In this document: positions 7,749-16,517 of the stretch, in pieces | How positions within the stretch are numbered: the first letter of the stretch is position 1 | Layout: each line of letters opens with the position of its first letter | Assembly: GCA_022788205.1 (NCBI GenBank) | Contig: JALEVQ010000106.1 | Coordinates: 1-64,000 of the forward strand | Origin: Robinsoniella sp. | GTDB taxonomy: Bacteria > Bacillota > Clostridia > Lachnospirales > Lachnospiraceae | Reading direction: 5' to 3' | DNA: 64,000 bases | Position numbers and translations under genes: made by a program | Notes under the pieces: model-generated | What the model was told of the DNA's origin: nothing | What the model saw: the letters and a program-made list of their open reading frames with translations, nothing else | Database searches by the model: none

Positions 7749-8801
7749 TTATTTCTTAATTTGTGATAATAATTCTGTCATTTCTGAATAAAGAGTAATT
7801 TTCGAATCGGCCTTTAAAACCAGCGAAAAATATGAGTTGCCGTATTCGTCTCTTGTGATCAGCGAAAGACACGCCCCTGCTTCATCCGTGGTTCCAGTCT
7901 TTCCCCCAAACACGGTAATATTCTGTGGCTGATCCGCTTCCCCGGTAAAATACTGGTTCGTCGAATTCCAGGTAATCTCCATCTTCTCTCCCTCAGCTGT
8001 CGTGTAGGTCGCCGTGTATGTCTTCTGGCTGATCATATCTTCAAACACGTCATATTTCAAAGCCTCCCGAAAAATCAAATACAGATCATAAGCTGTCGTA
8101 TAGTGGTTGTCCTCATGTAAACCGTGTACATTCGAAAAATGTGTGTTTGTAGCACCGATTTTCTGTGCCTCCTGGTTCATCAGAGATACAAAATTCTCAA
8201 CACTTCCAGCGACATGGACTGCGATGGTCATCGCAGCATCGTTTCCGGAAGCAATGATCATCCCATATAACAGCTGGCGCAGTGTATAGACCTCACCCGG
8301 ATCAATCTCACATACGGAAGAATCTGGGTCAATCTCTTCGCATTCCCATCCAACTGTCACTTCATCATCCAGGTTGCCATACTCCATCGCCACAAGCGCC
8401 GTCATCAACTTTGTCAGACTGGCTGGATACATCCGCTTATGAATATTTTTTGCATAAAGTACTTCCTTATTTTCCAGGTCAAACAGCTCCGCTGCTCCAG
8501 AGGTAATGGAAACTTTATCCGTGTTACAGTCCCCACTTTCCACACACAAAGGATCTGCAAATGATACTGCCCTTTCACTCGCGAAAACTGTCTTTCGAAC
8601 GCCTAGAACCGGGTCAAACATAGAAAACGCATATTGTAGTTCCGGCTGCGGCTGTCTCCATTTAAAAAAGTAGAGTAAGCTTCCTGCCGCGCCGAGACAG
8701 AGAAGAAAGAGCATTCCGCAAAGCAATGTGGCTTTTCTCCTGCGCTTTTTTCGCATCTGATCTCTTCTCTCTCTCTTTTCTCTCTCTGAAATGATCGCCA
8801 T
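7749..8801 (-). CDS. D-alanyl-D-alanine carboxypeptidase (peptidase S11, penicillin-binding protein)
   Basis: 350 residues. An N-terminal basic cytoplasmic tail and one transmembrane anchor (about 25-47) lead to the S11 domain. All three active-site motifs are present: S128-x-x-K131 (SLTK), S185-G-N187 and K301-T-G303. The enzyme removes the terminal D-alanine from peptidoglycan pentapeptides, limiting cross-linking. Unlike DacA of Bacillus it has an N-terminal anchor rather than a cleaved signal plus C-terminal amphipathic helix, and it lacks the long C-terminal beta domain. It is the last gene of the mre/min/rodA block, fitting a role in cell-wall shaping. The start is not certain, because no strong ribosome binding site precedes either of the first two methionines. 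Confidence 0.93.
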   Translation of the reverse strand: MAIISEREKRERRDQMRKKRRRKATLLCGMLFLLCLGAAGSLLYFFKWRQPQPELQYAFSMFDPVLGVRKTVFASERAVSFADPLCVESGDCNTDKVSITSGAAELFDLENKEVLYAKNIHKRMYPASLTKLMTALVAMEYGNLDDEVTVGWECEEIDPDSSVCEIDPGEVYTLRQLLYGMIIASGNDAAMTIAVHVAGSVENFVSLMNQEAQKIGATNTHFSNVHGLHEDNHYTTAYDLYLIFREALKYDVFEDMISQKTYTATYTTAEGEKMEITWNSTNQYFTGEADQPQNITVFGGKTGTTDEAGACLSLITRDEYGNSYFSLVLKADSKITLYSEMTELLSQIKK

Positions 8802-8858
8802 AATCTCTTAGCCTGCCTCGTTTTTTTATCTATTATTGCTGCAGTATTGCAGCCTCAG

Positions 8859-9254
8859 CTATTTATACATCTCACGCCATTCCAACTCGCCTCTGTCTAA
8901 TGACTTGATCAAAAGTTCTGCCGTCGCCAGATTCGTTGCCAGCGGAATATTATGCGTATCACACAGTCTGAGGATATTGCTGATATCCGGCTCATGACTT
9001 TTCTTGGTCAGCGGATCTCGCAAAAAGATCATTAAATCGATCTGATTATGCTCAATCTGTGCGCCCAACTGCTGTACTCCGCCCAGATGTCCAGCGAGAT
9101 ATTTATGGATGTTTAAGTTTGTGACTTCTTCCACCAGACGTCCTGTCGTGCCGGTTGCATATAACTCATTTTTACACAAAATTCCCCGATACGCAATACA
9201 AAAATTCTGCATCAGTTTCTTTTTGGCATCATGAGCAATCAACCCAATATTCAT
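8859..9254 (-). CDS. mgsA: Methylglyoxal synthase
   Basis: 131 residues from the ATG at 9254, which follows an AGGGGGTGG ribosome binding site; a GTG three codons earlier overlaps that site. The enzyme converts dihydroxyacetone phosphate to methylglyoxal and phosphate, a bypass that relieves phosphate limitation. Family blocks are clear: '[10 protein letters not shown]', '[11 protein letters not shown]', 'SGPLGG-like' [13 protein letters not shown], '[15 protein letters not shown]' with the catalytic aspartate and histidine, and '[15 protein letters not shown]'. Its position between rodA and dacA is a common Lachnospiraceae arrangement without an obvious functional link to the cell wall. Confidence 0.96.
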   Translation of the reverse strand: MNIGLIAHDAKKKLMQNFCIAYRGILCKNELYATGTTGRLVEEVTNLNIHKYLAGHLGGVQQLGAQIEHNQIDLMIFLRDPLTKKSHEPDISNILRLCDTHNIPLATNLATAELLIKSLDRGELEWREMYK

Positions 9255-9273
9255 CCTTTCCACCCCCTAATAT

Positions 9274-10377
9274 TTAATATTTTTTACCTTGTAATCCAAC
9301 ATTTAATACGATTCCTATTCCTATGAAAAAACTAACCAGTGAAGTCAAGCCATAGCTGACGAACGGAAGCGGAATACCTGTATTTGGCATCAGACCCGTC
9401 GCCACACAGATATTCATAAAACTCTGGAATACAATCAACGCCGCCACCCCACAACATATCAATGTACCTGTCAAATCACGCGCTTTTCTGCCGATTCTGA
9501 TACATTCATAGGCAATTAAAAGCTCCAGAAGAATAATTGCACATCCTCCAATAAATCCCAGTTCCTCTCCTGCCACGGAGAAAATGAAGTCTGTCTGTGG
9601 CTCCGCAATGAAATTTCCGTTTTTGACTGAGGATACCACATTATTGTCAAGACCCTTTCCATAGAGCTGTCCGGAACCGATCGCAATAATCGAGTTTGTC
9701 TGCTGATAAGCCTCCTCCGCGTATTCTGTAGGTCTCAGCCACGCTAAAATACGCCTCAGCTGGTATCCCTCCAGCAATGTCTGACCTGGCTGCGTAATGA
9801 TACTGAAAAAAATAATCGCTGCCGGAATACACACCATTATGATACCACCAATTATTTTATAACTCAAGCCTGCAATAAAAAACATTGCACAAAATACTAA
9901 GATCAACACAATACTCGTCGACAAGTCAGGCTGTTCCTTTACCAGAATCCATGGAATCCCCAAAAAAATCAGAGAGAGAAAAATTGTCTTGAATTTGCTG
10001 ATATCGTCCTCATGTTTGGAAAAATAGTAGGCAAAAAACAAAATCAAAATAATTTTTTCCACGTCAGAGGGTTGGAACTGAATCCCTGCGATCTCGATCC
10101 ATCGCTGTGCTCCTTTTACTTCCTCCCCGAAAAACTGCACCGCCAAAAGCAGTCCGATTCCTCCTATATAAATCAACCATATAAAGTTTAAAATCCACTT
10201 ATAATCGATCAGAGAGACCACCATCATCATCACTGCCCCCAGCACCAATCCCATGGTCTGTCTCATCTGATAGCTTTCATCTGCGCTTCCGATTACCATG
10301 ATTCCCAGAATGGACAGAACTATCACCCATAACACTAGACGGAATCCGTAATCTTTTATCTTGTACTGTTTTAACAT
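9274..10377 (-). CDS. rodA: SEDS-family peptidoglycan polymerase RodA
   Basis: 367 residues with about ten transmembrane helices. The SEDS (shape, elongation, division, sporulation) signatures are present, including 'FIAEPQTDFIFSVAGEELGF' and the C-terminal 'GIPLPFVSYGLTSLVSFFIG'. RodA polymerises lipid II into glycan strands and works with a class B transpeptidase. The giant PBP2 at 12168-15056 in the same operon is the likely partner. The ATG follows AAGGTG. It lies nine bases after minE. Confidence 0.93.
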   Translation of the reverse strand: MLKQYKIKDYGFRLVLWVIVLSILGIMVIGSADESYQMRQTMGLVLGAVMMMVVSLIDYKWILNFIWLIYIGGIGLLLAVQFFGEEVKGAQRWIEIAGIQFQPSDVEKIILILFFAYYFSKHEDDISKFKTIFLSLIFLGIPWILVKEQPDLSTSIVLILVFCAMFFIAGLSYKIIGGIIMVCIPAAIIFFSIITQPGQTLLEGYQLRRILAWLRPTEYAEEAYQQTNSIIAIGSGQLYGKGLDNNVVSSVKNGNFIAEPQTDFIFSVAGEELGFIGGCAIILLELLIAYECIRIGRKARDLTGTLICCGVAALIVFQSFMNICVATGLMPNTGIPLPFVSYGLTSLVSFFIGIGIVLNVGLQGKKY

Positions 10378-10386
10378 AATTACACC

Positions 10387-10593
10387 TTATTTCTGATTTT
10401 TTACGATTTCCAAGCGCACATGCAGTTCCTCCGGCTTGATGTCAAAATACCTGCGCACCACCTGAAAGATTTCTCGATCGATCTGTTCTAGCATCTCAGG
10501 TGTACAGTCTGTGCGATCGGAGAGTAAAGTCGATTGAATACGCTCCTTTGCAATACCTCTTGATTTTTCTTCCCTGTGAGTTCTCCACATCAT
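10387..10593 (-). CDS. minE: Cell division topological specificity factor MinE (short form)
   Basis: 68 residues. The central 'GIAKERIQSTLLSDRT' segment matches the MinD-contacting helix region of MinE. The rest, 'EMLEQIDREIFQVVRRYFDI', is the dimerising topological-specificity domain. MinE drives MinCD off the membrane at midcell and so positions the division site. It is shorter than the usual 80-90 residues: the N-terminal membrane-targeting segment before the MinD-binding helix is reduced to about 13 basic residues. Its ATG overlaps the minD stop by four bases (ATGA), so it is coupled to minD. Confidence 0.88.
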   Translation of the reverse strand: MMWRTHREEKSRGIAKERIQSTLLSDRTDCTPEMLEQIDREIFQVVRRYFDIKPEELHVRLEIVKNQK

Positions 10594-11396
10594 ACCACAC
10601 CCCTTTCACTTCGCCTGAAAAAACTGGCAATTCTGGCAAAGAGGTGTTCTTCTCTTTCGAGATCGCCGATCGGTACTTCTTCCCCTTCGATTCTTCTGCA
10701 AATCTGGAAAAACTCCTGTCCCGCCCTCGAATCATTTCCTGCCAGAGGTTCTCCCTGATTTGTGGAAATCACTACATTCTCATCATCGACCACAGCTCCG
10801 ATCAGCGGAATCGCTAAAATTTCGACGACATCCTCGATCGACATCATATTGCCCTTCCGTATCATATCGGTACGGACACGATTCACTAGAAGCTGAATGT
10901 CACCGATCGCATGCTCTTCCAAAAGACCAATAATGCGGTCCGCATCACGGATTGCCGATACTTCTGGTGTTGTCACCACAATTGCCCTGTCAGCACCGGC
11001 AACCGCATTCTGAAATCCCTGTTCAATCCCTGCGGGGCAATCCAATAGGACATATTCAAAACTTTCTCTCAGTGAGTTTGTCAATTTCACCATCTGCTGC
11101 GGTGTCACCGCTGATTTATCTCTCGTCTGCGCTGATGGAAGAAGATATAAGTTAGGATATCTCTTATCTCTGATCAGTGCCTGTTTCATCCTACAGTTTC
11201 CTTCAACGACATCAACCAGATTATAGATAATGCGGTTCTCCAACCCCATCACCACGTCCAGGTTGCGCAGCCCGATATCTGTATCTACCAGCACTACTTT
11301 CCTGCCCATTCTGGCCAGCCCTGTCCCTAAGTTTGCTGTCGCAGTTGTCTTTCCAACTCCGCCTTTTCCCGATGTGATTACAATGACTTCACTCAT
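10590..11396 (-). CDS. minD: Septum site-determining ATPase MinD
   Basis: 268 residues with the deviant Walker A motif GKGGVGKTT (10-18). It also has 'VLVDTDIGLRNLDVVMGLENR' spread over residues about 35-55 and 'VLLDCPAGIEQGF' near 120. The C-terminal amphipathic membrane-targeting helix is represented by 'LFARIASFFRRSERG'. MinD is a membrane-cycling ATPase that carries MinC and responds to MinE. Together with minC and minE it forms the division-site selection module. Confidence 0.97.
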   Translation of the reverse strand: MSEVIVITSGKGGVGKTTATANLGTGLARMGRKVVLVDTDIGLRNLDVVMGLENRIIYNLVDVVEGNCRMKQALIRDKRYPNLYLLPSAQTRDKSAVTPQQMVKLTNSLRESFEYVLLDCPAGIEQGFQNAVAGADRAIVVTTPEVSAIRDADRIIGLLEEHAIGDIQLLVNRVRTDMIRKGNMMSIEDVVEILAIPLIGAVVDDENVVISTNQGEPLAGNDSRAGQEFFQICRRIEGEEVPIGDLEREEHLFARIASFFRRSERGVV

Positions 11397-11450
11397 ATTG
11401 ATTCTCTCACTTTCCTGTTTATCTGCCCTCTTTTGTACCCTAAGATTTTT

Positions 11451-12143
11451 CTAGGATTCTTCTTTTGTCTGACTAAGGTCTGATAAAACCTCCTGTGAGA
11501 TTGGCTTCACACAAATGTGATCCTCTTTGATGTAGGCAATTTTAGGATCCATACGGTATTGGCTCGTATCATTCCATTTCACGATCGCGCTTCTGGCTGC
11601 CTTGTCTGCGATCCTGATTTGAATCGGGCGCATCACAAGCGCCGCGATAAAACATTCTGTATTCCCGGAAGCCCCTGCATATGCATTTCCTCTGCAGGAA
11701 CCAAGGATCACAATATTTCCCTTCGAGACCACACTCGCACCAGGATTAACATCCCCAACGATAACGATGCTCGTCTCTGTCTCCAACACCTGCCCTGCAC
11801 GCAATGTTCCCCGATAAAACTGCCCATCCTGTTTTTTCAACTCTTCCAGGGAATCTTCCACCGCATGGCGATAATACTCTTCCGACTCCTTTCGCTCATC
11901 AATCACACATAAAATGTGGATATGTGAATTGTTCACAATCGTCGAGACCAAATCCTTTTCCTGCTCCTGGCTGAGTTCTCTTCCTGAAAATGAAATCGCC
12001 ATCTTTGCATTTTTAAAAAAGTTGGAAGCTTCTTTAAACTTGTCCGCCACATCGCGCAGCAAGTCTGCAAATGGAATCTTATCATCCAGTATCACCAGCA
12101 GCCCATAGCGATTGCTCTTAATCATGACTGTATTATGATTCAC
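11451..12143 (-). CDS. minC: Septum site-determining protein MinC
   Basis: 230 residues. The N-terminal FtsZ-inhibiting domain (about 1-105) is followed by the C-terminal right-handed beta-helix (about 115-215). The beta-helix includes 'TLRAGQVLETETSIVIVGDVNPGA' split over strands and 'GNIVILGSCRGNAYAGASGN', which mediates dimerisation and MinD binding. The start is a GTG at 12143 with GGGAG eight bases upstream. The gap of 24 bases to the PBP2 gene and 54 bases to minD keeps it in the same operon. Confidence 0.95.
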   Translation of the reverse strand: MNHNTVMIKSNRYGLLVILDDKIPFADLLRDVADKFKEASNFFKNAKMAISFSGRELSQEQEKDLVSTIVNNSHIHILCVIDERKESEEYYRHAVEDSLEELKKQDGQFYRGTLRAGQVLETETSIVIVGDVNPGASVVSKGNIVILGSCRGNAYAGASGNTECFIAALVMRPIQIRIADKAARSAIVKWNDTSQYRMDPKIAYIKEDHICVKPISQEVLSDLSQTKEES

Positions 12144-12167
12144 TGCTGCATCTCCCTCTCTCTCTTT

Positions 12168-15056
12168 TTAGTCGGTACGCACTGTATTCGTTGTTCCTTC
12201 TTTTGCAACACCTGAGAGCAGTTCCTCATCACTTTGCAGGTGGAACAGATAGCTGACCATATCTCCAGCAATCGCTGCGGCATTGGCAGAAGTGTATCCA
12301 TTTGTCACACGGACTCCTATCGCATATTGTGGCTGATCGTAAGGTGCGTATCCTACAAACAAGGCATGGTTCGGACGAATCTTGCTCTCCTCTGCCGTAC
12401 CTGTCTTTCCTGCCCATTCTATACCGTCTGTTCCCTCGATGGAAGCCGTATTGTGGATCACTTGATTCATGCCATAATGGATGCTATCCCACGCCTCAGA
12501 GCTTAACTCTACCTGACTATGGACACTCGGTGTCTGCTCCTTGACCACATTACCATCGGCGTCCGTAATTTTATCAAGTAATGTCAAATCGTAGCATGTC
12601 CCATTGTTCGCGATTGTCGCAACGTACTTGGCAAGCTGCGTCGTTGTGTAGGCATTGTTACTTTGACCCATTGCCGCCGGAGCCACTGCAACGTCTGCCA
12701 TCTGTGGATCTGTCTCTGACATCTCAATTCCCGAATTATCATCCAGACCAAACAGTGCTGCATAGCGCATCAAGCGCTCAATACCCACCGCATCCTCCGA
12801 CTCTGCTCCTCCGTTAAATCCCAGCCAATATCCGACCGTATTGAAATAGTAGTTGCACGACTGCGTGATTGCCTCAGACAACGTCAATGGACCGTGGTCT
12901 CCAGGTGAAATCCAGCAATTGATGTTTGGAACGACTGCGTCAAAAGTTCCCTTACATTCGATCGTCTCACCGGCAGAGATGATTCCTTCCTTTATTCCCG
13001 CCACCGCTGTGATCATCTTAAAGGTAGATCCTGGCGCTGTGACCTCCTGTGTCGCACGGTTATAAAACGGGCTGGACAGATCACTTGCAAGATCCATAAA
13101 ATAATCCGAATCCATATCATTGGCAAGACGGTTATTATCATAGCTCGGATACGTCGCACATGCCACGACATTCCCACTGTTGACGTCCACAACCACCAGA
13201 GAACCTGAGCACGGAGCCAGCGCAAGTTGAGCCGGCGTGATCTCGAGGGAATAAATCTTGTCCCGCATAAAATCGTACGGCATATACACACCTGCTGCAA
13301 GAAGATTATACTCATCCTCGTTCTGCTCGATGATATTTTGTTCAAACAAAAGCAGACATACCTCCGTCCCCGTCAAAGTCTGATCCGCAATCATATAGCG
13401 ATAGATTTTTTTAGAAAACTCCAGATCATCGACAAGATACTCCGAGATCGAGTCCGCCAAAGCGGAATAGATTTCATTCGAATCAAAATACTGATTTTCC
13501 TGTGTCACTTTCGAGACATCAATCCAGTTTTTTGAGATTGCATAAGTTAAGTATTCTTTCAGACTGATCGTACCTTCCTCCCAAGCTTTGTACGTCTCAT
13601 CGGTCTGATCTATCACATCCTCCAGCAAAATTCCACTCTCAATCAGCGTGGTATCTGCGATATATGTCTGGTATACCTGGTACTCTTTCACCAAATCATT
13701 GTAGGCTGTCGGTTTCTCGTTCAGCAACTGTTCTTTGAGCGTCGCAAAAATCTCATTCTCTCTTGCGACAAATTTTTCATAGATCCTCTTCTCGAACGCA
13801 GTCGCATCGTCACTCCCCAGATGGGCAATGTCGAACACATTATTTTGAAACAGTGCATAGTAGACTTCATAGATTGAGATACGTATCGCATCAGGATTCG
13901 CGATTTCTTCCCAATAGCCGTCCTCATAGAATCCTACATTTTCGATCATACTGTACAAAATACCCGCGATGCGCTGCTCCAGAATCTTACATGCTGCAAC
14001 CTGCGTTTCATGATCGATTGTCAGATAGATGTCATTTCCTTTGGAAGGGCTGACATAAGCTTCTTCCATCAACACTTTTCCCATATTATCCACATAAAAG
14101 GTACGGCTTCCCTTAGCTCCCTGCAGCTCTAACTCAAAATACTGCTCCAGACCTGACTTTCCGACAATATCTCCCTGATCATAGGAAGGGTCGTCCTTTT
14201 GCAGTTCTTCCAGCTCTTCCGCCGAGATCGGTCCCGTATATCCAATGATCGGTGCAAAATAGATTGCATCGTTGTAGACACGGATCGTATCCTCCACGAC
14301 ATCCACTCCGATAAACTTATCCTTATTTTCCATGATGACCGCTACTGCTTCCTTGCTGATATCCTCGGCAATCGTGATCTCCTGGTATCTCTGATAACTG
14401 TTTGCCGCAAGCGCACTTCTCAGTGTCGTCAGCTGAAGAATTTCCTTGTCTGTCAGCGTCTGAGGCAATCCATTTTCCTCAAGTTCCTGCGGAGTATATT
14501 TGCCTAAAACTCCATAATAATCATCACTGCAAAGCTCCTCCATCAGCGAGGCTGCATCGATATCTCTCTCCTCATCTGTCATATCATCGATGTAAATTCT
14601 GCCATAGATATCTGCCTTAAATCGCATCAAGTTAAATCCGGTCTTTGCAAACTCGTAATTTCCAGCACTGTCCTGGCGAATTCCAAAGTCACTTATGACC
14701 TCGCTGCCATGTTCCTCAATCACTTTAATCAGCTGATAAAAAATTCCATTCAGCTTTAAGTTCTTTTCTCTTTTTGTCTCATAGCTTCCTATATCCTCGA
14801 AGGTCACACAGTAGACAAGCTTATTATATGCCAGTGGGTAACCGTTGACATCATAGATGTTGCCTCTCGTCCCGTCGATTGTCTTCTCTTTTTTGATCTG
14901 CATGGTAAAATTATTCTCATAATCTTCCCCGTGAATAATCTGCAGACTAAAGAGACGCTGGATCAAAAATCCTCCTAAAATGATAAACACAAGCGATAAA
15001 ATAAAAATTCTTGATCGCAGCCCCTTGTTCATCTTTGATCTCATGTGCTGAAACAA
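12168..15056 (-). CDS. Class B penicillin-binding protein 2 with a large insertion (elongasome transpeptidase)
   Basis: 962 residues, far longer than typical PBP2 (about 600-720). One N-terminal transmembrane helix (about 17-38) precedes the pedestal/dimerisation domain. The transpeptidase domain begins near 620 and has all three motifs: STFK (S near 677), SCN (near 732) and KTGT (near 883). Between the 'DIYLTIDHETQ' strand (about 350) and 'GSLVVVDVNSGNVVACATYP' lies an acidic, helix-rich insertion of roughly 260 residues with no resemblance I recognise. The enzyme cross-links peptidoglycan, probably with RodA encoded downstream. The start is a TTG at 15056, five bases after GGAG; the ATG four codons later is badly spaced. 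The context (mreCD before, minCDE and rodA after) identifies it as the elongation PBP. Confidence 0.92.
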   Translation of the reverse strand: MFQHMRSKMNKGLRSRIFILSLVFIILGGFLIQRLFSLQIIHGEDYENNFTMQIKKEKTIDGTRGNIYDVNGYPLAYNKLVYCVTFEDIGSYETKREKNLKLNGIFYQLIKVIEEHGSEVISDFGIRQDSAGNYEFAKTGFNLMRFKADIYGRIYIDDMTDEERDIDAASLMEELCSDDYYGVLGKYTPQELEENGLPQTLTDKEILQLTTLRSALAANSYQRYQEITIAEDISKEAVAVIMENKDKFIGVDVVEDTIRVYNDAIYFAPIIGYTGPISAEELEELQKDDPSYDQGDIVGKSGLEQYFELELQGAKGSRTFYVDNMGKVLMEEAYVSPSKGNDIYLTIDHETQVAACKILEQRIAGILYSMIENVGFYEDGYWEEIANPDAIRISIYEVYYALFQNNVFDIAHLGSDDATAFEKRIYEKFVARENEIFATLKEQLLNEKPTAYNDLVKEYQVYQTYIADTTLIESGILLEDVIDQTDETYKAWEEGTISLKEYLTYAISKNWIDVSKVTQENQYFDSNEIYSALADSISEYLVDDLEFSKKIYRYMIADQTLTGTEVCLLLFEQNIIEQNEDEYNLLAAGVYMPYDFMRDKIYSLEITPAQLALAPCSGSLVVVDVNSGNVVACATYPSYDNNRLANDMDSDYFMDLASDLSSPFYNRATQEVTAPGSTFKMITAVAGIKEGIISAGETIECKGTFDAVVPNINCWISPGDHGPLTLSEAITQSCNYYFNTVGYWLGFNGGAESEDAVGIERLMRYAALFGLDDNSGIEMSETDPQMADVAVAPAAMGQSNNAYTTTQLAKYVATIANNGTCYDLTLLDKITDADGNVVKEQTPSVHSQVELSSEAWDSIHYGMNQVIHNTASIEGTDGIEWAGKTGTAEESKIRPNHALFVGYAPYDQPQYAIGVRVTNGYTSANAAAIAGDMVSYLFHLQSDEELLSGVAKEGTTNTVRTD

Positions 15057-15071
15057 TCTCTCTCCACCCCT

Positions 15072-15566
15072 TTACTCTGTCTTTTCCAGCCATTTGTTTA
15101 CTCTGTAAAGTAGTCGGTATAATAAAATAGTTATCATCAGTGTGTAAAGCATTTCCGGTATTATGATACGTCTGAGATAGTAGAGAATATCCAGTCTGCC
15201 GCGCAGCAAAAACAAAAACGCATAGGAGGCAGCCCCATACGCCAGATCGCTGGCTGCCACACATACAATCGGCATCCGGATGTCCTCATCGTAAAAAATG
15301 TGATAGCAAAATCCATTTACATATCCAATACAGGCATAGATCAGGCTGTTAATACCCATCAGCTCTCCCATCGATAAGTCCATAAACAGTCCGCACAGAA
15401 ATCCGATCCATAATCCCTCTCGCTTTCCCCTCATAAACCCGAAAGACACGGTCAGAATCAAAAGTAGGTTTGGTGCAATCGATGCAATGGCAAACTGCCG
15501 GAATATGGTAGTCTGAAGAATAAATCCGAAAAATATCAGCAGGACCACAGTCACTTTCCTTTTCAT
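15072..15566 (-). CDS. mreD: Rod shape-determining protein MreD
   Basis: 164 residues, almost entirely hydrophobic, with five or six transmembrane helices. It begins MKRKVTVVLLIFFGFILQTT and contains the MreD-like 'APNLLLILTVSFGFMRGKREGLWIGFLCG' region. MreD couples cytoplasmic MreB to the periplasmic MreC/PBP2/RodA complex. It follows mreC by six bases and precedes the PBP2 gene by 15, the standard mreBCD-pbp2 order. Confidence 0.93.
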   Translation of the reverse strand: MKRKVTVVLLIFFGFILQTTIFRQFAIASIAPNLLLILTVSFGFMRGKREGLWIGFLCGLFMDLSMGELMGINSLIYACIGYVNGFCYHIFYDEDIRMPIVCVAASDLAYGAASYAFLFLLRGRLDILYYLRRIIIPEMLYTLMITILLYRLLYRVNKWLEKTE

Positions 15567-15572
15567 ACATTC

Positions 15573-16502
15573 TCACTCCTCTGTGCCTTCGCTCTCACTG
15601 CCTGCTGTCTCGTCCGGTGTGGCTGTCTCATTTTGTGTCTCTTCCAGCTGAGAGTTTCCCGTCTCTTTTAACTTCGTGATGACAAGCACTTCCTGCAGAT
15701 GTTTAAAATCTACCACCGGCGTGATATAGCCTGATTTTGTCAGCTGGTTGCTGTCGCTGGAGATATCGCTGATATATCCAATCAAAATCCCTGGCAGATA
15801 TTTTTCGCTGACATGCGAAGTGACGACTTTTGCGCCGACCGATACCTTATTCTCAGAATCAATCAGCTTACTCATCTCAAGCTTCCCTTCATCTAAAAGT
15901 GTCAGGTTTCCTGAGACAATACAGATATCAGACGTTGTCGAGACCATCGCACTGACATTGCTGTAGTCATCACAGATTGCGCGCACCGTAGCCCAGTTTT
16001 TTCCCACTTCGGTCACAATGCCTACCAGACCACCGTCTGCGATCACATTGTTGTCCACCTGAATTCCGTCATCACTTCCTTTGTTAATGGTAAACAGATT
16101 AAACCAGTTTCCCGAACCCTTTGCGATGATTCTCGCGCCAATCTTAGGGTAATCCTGATACTGACGATCCAGGTCATACAGATCTCTCAGACGCTCCAGC
16201 TCATCCTGATTTTGCAAAAGCTGTGTGTTTTCAGCTGTCAGTTCGCTGACTTTCTCCTTGAGTATCTGATTTTCCTCATAGATCGTTGCAGAGTCCTGGA
16301 AGTAAACCCCCTTGTCAAGGATCCAGCTTCCCACTCGGTTAAATCCATTTTGTACCGGTGTGATCACAGTCTGTGCCACCTGCTTCAAAGGACCGGATTC
16401 CAAATCCGTCGTGAATGTCAAGAAAATCAAGACAACGCATACAGCCATCACAAACATTAAGAGATACTTGCTCTTGATTGACTCATTTGTTTTCTTCTTC
16501 AT
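15573..16502 (-). CDS. mreC: Rod shape-determining protein MreC
   Basis: 309 residues. One N-terminal transmembrane helix (about 12-30) is followed by a coiled coil (about 75-110, 'YEENQILKEKVSELTAENTQ') and the two-lobed beta domain with 'GSDDGIQVDNNVIADGGLVG' and 'LPGILIGYISDISSD'. The C-terminus is a low-complexity Thr/Glu tail. MreC activates PBP2-RodA at the outer face of the membrane. Its spacing to mreB (15 bases) and mreD (6 bases) supports one transcript. Confidence 0.95.
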   Translation of the reverse strand: MKKKTNESIKSKYLLMFVMAVCVVLIFLTFTTDLESGPLKQVAQTVITPVQNGFNRVGSWILDKGVYFQDSATIYEENQILKEKVSELTAENTQLLQNQDELERLRDLYDLDRQYQDYPKIGARIIAKGSGNWFNLFTINKGSDDGIQVDNNVIADGGLVGIVTEVGKNWATVRAICDDYSNVSAMVSTTSDICIVSGNLTLLDEGKLEMSKLIDSENKVSVGAKVVTSHVSEKYLPGILIGYISDISSDSNQLTKSGYITPVVDFKHLQEVLVITKLKETGNSQLEETQNETATPDETAGSESEGTEE

Positions 16503-16517
16503 ATAACTTCCTCTTTT

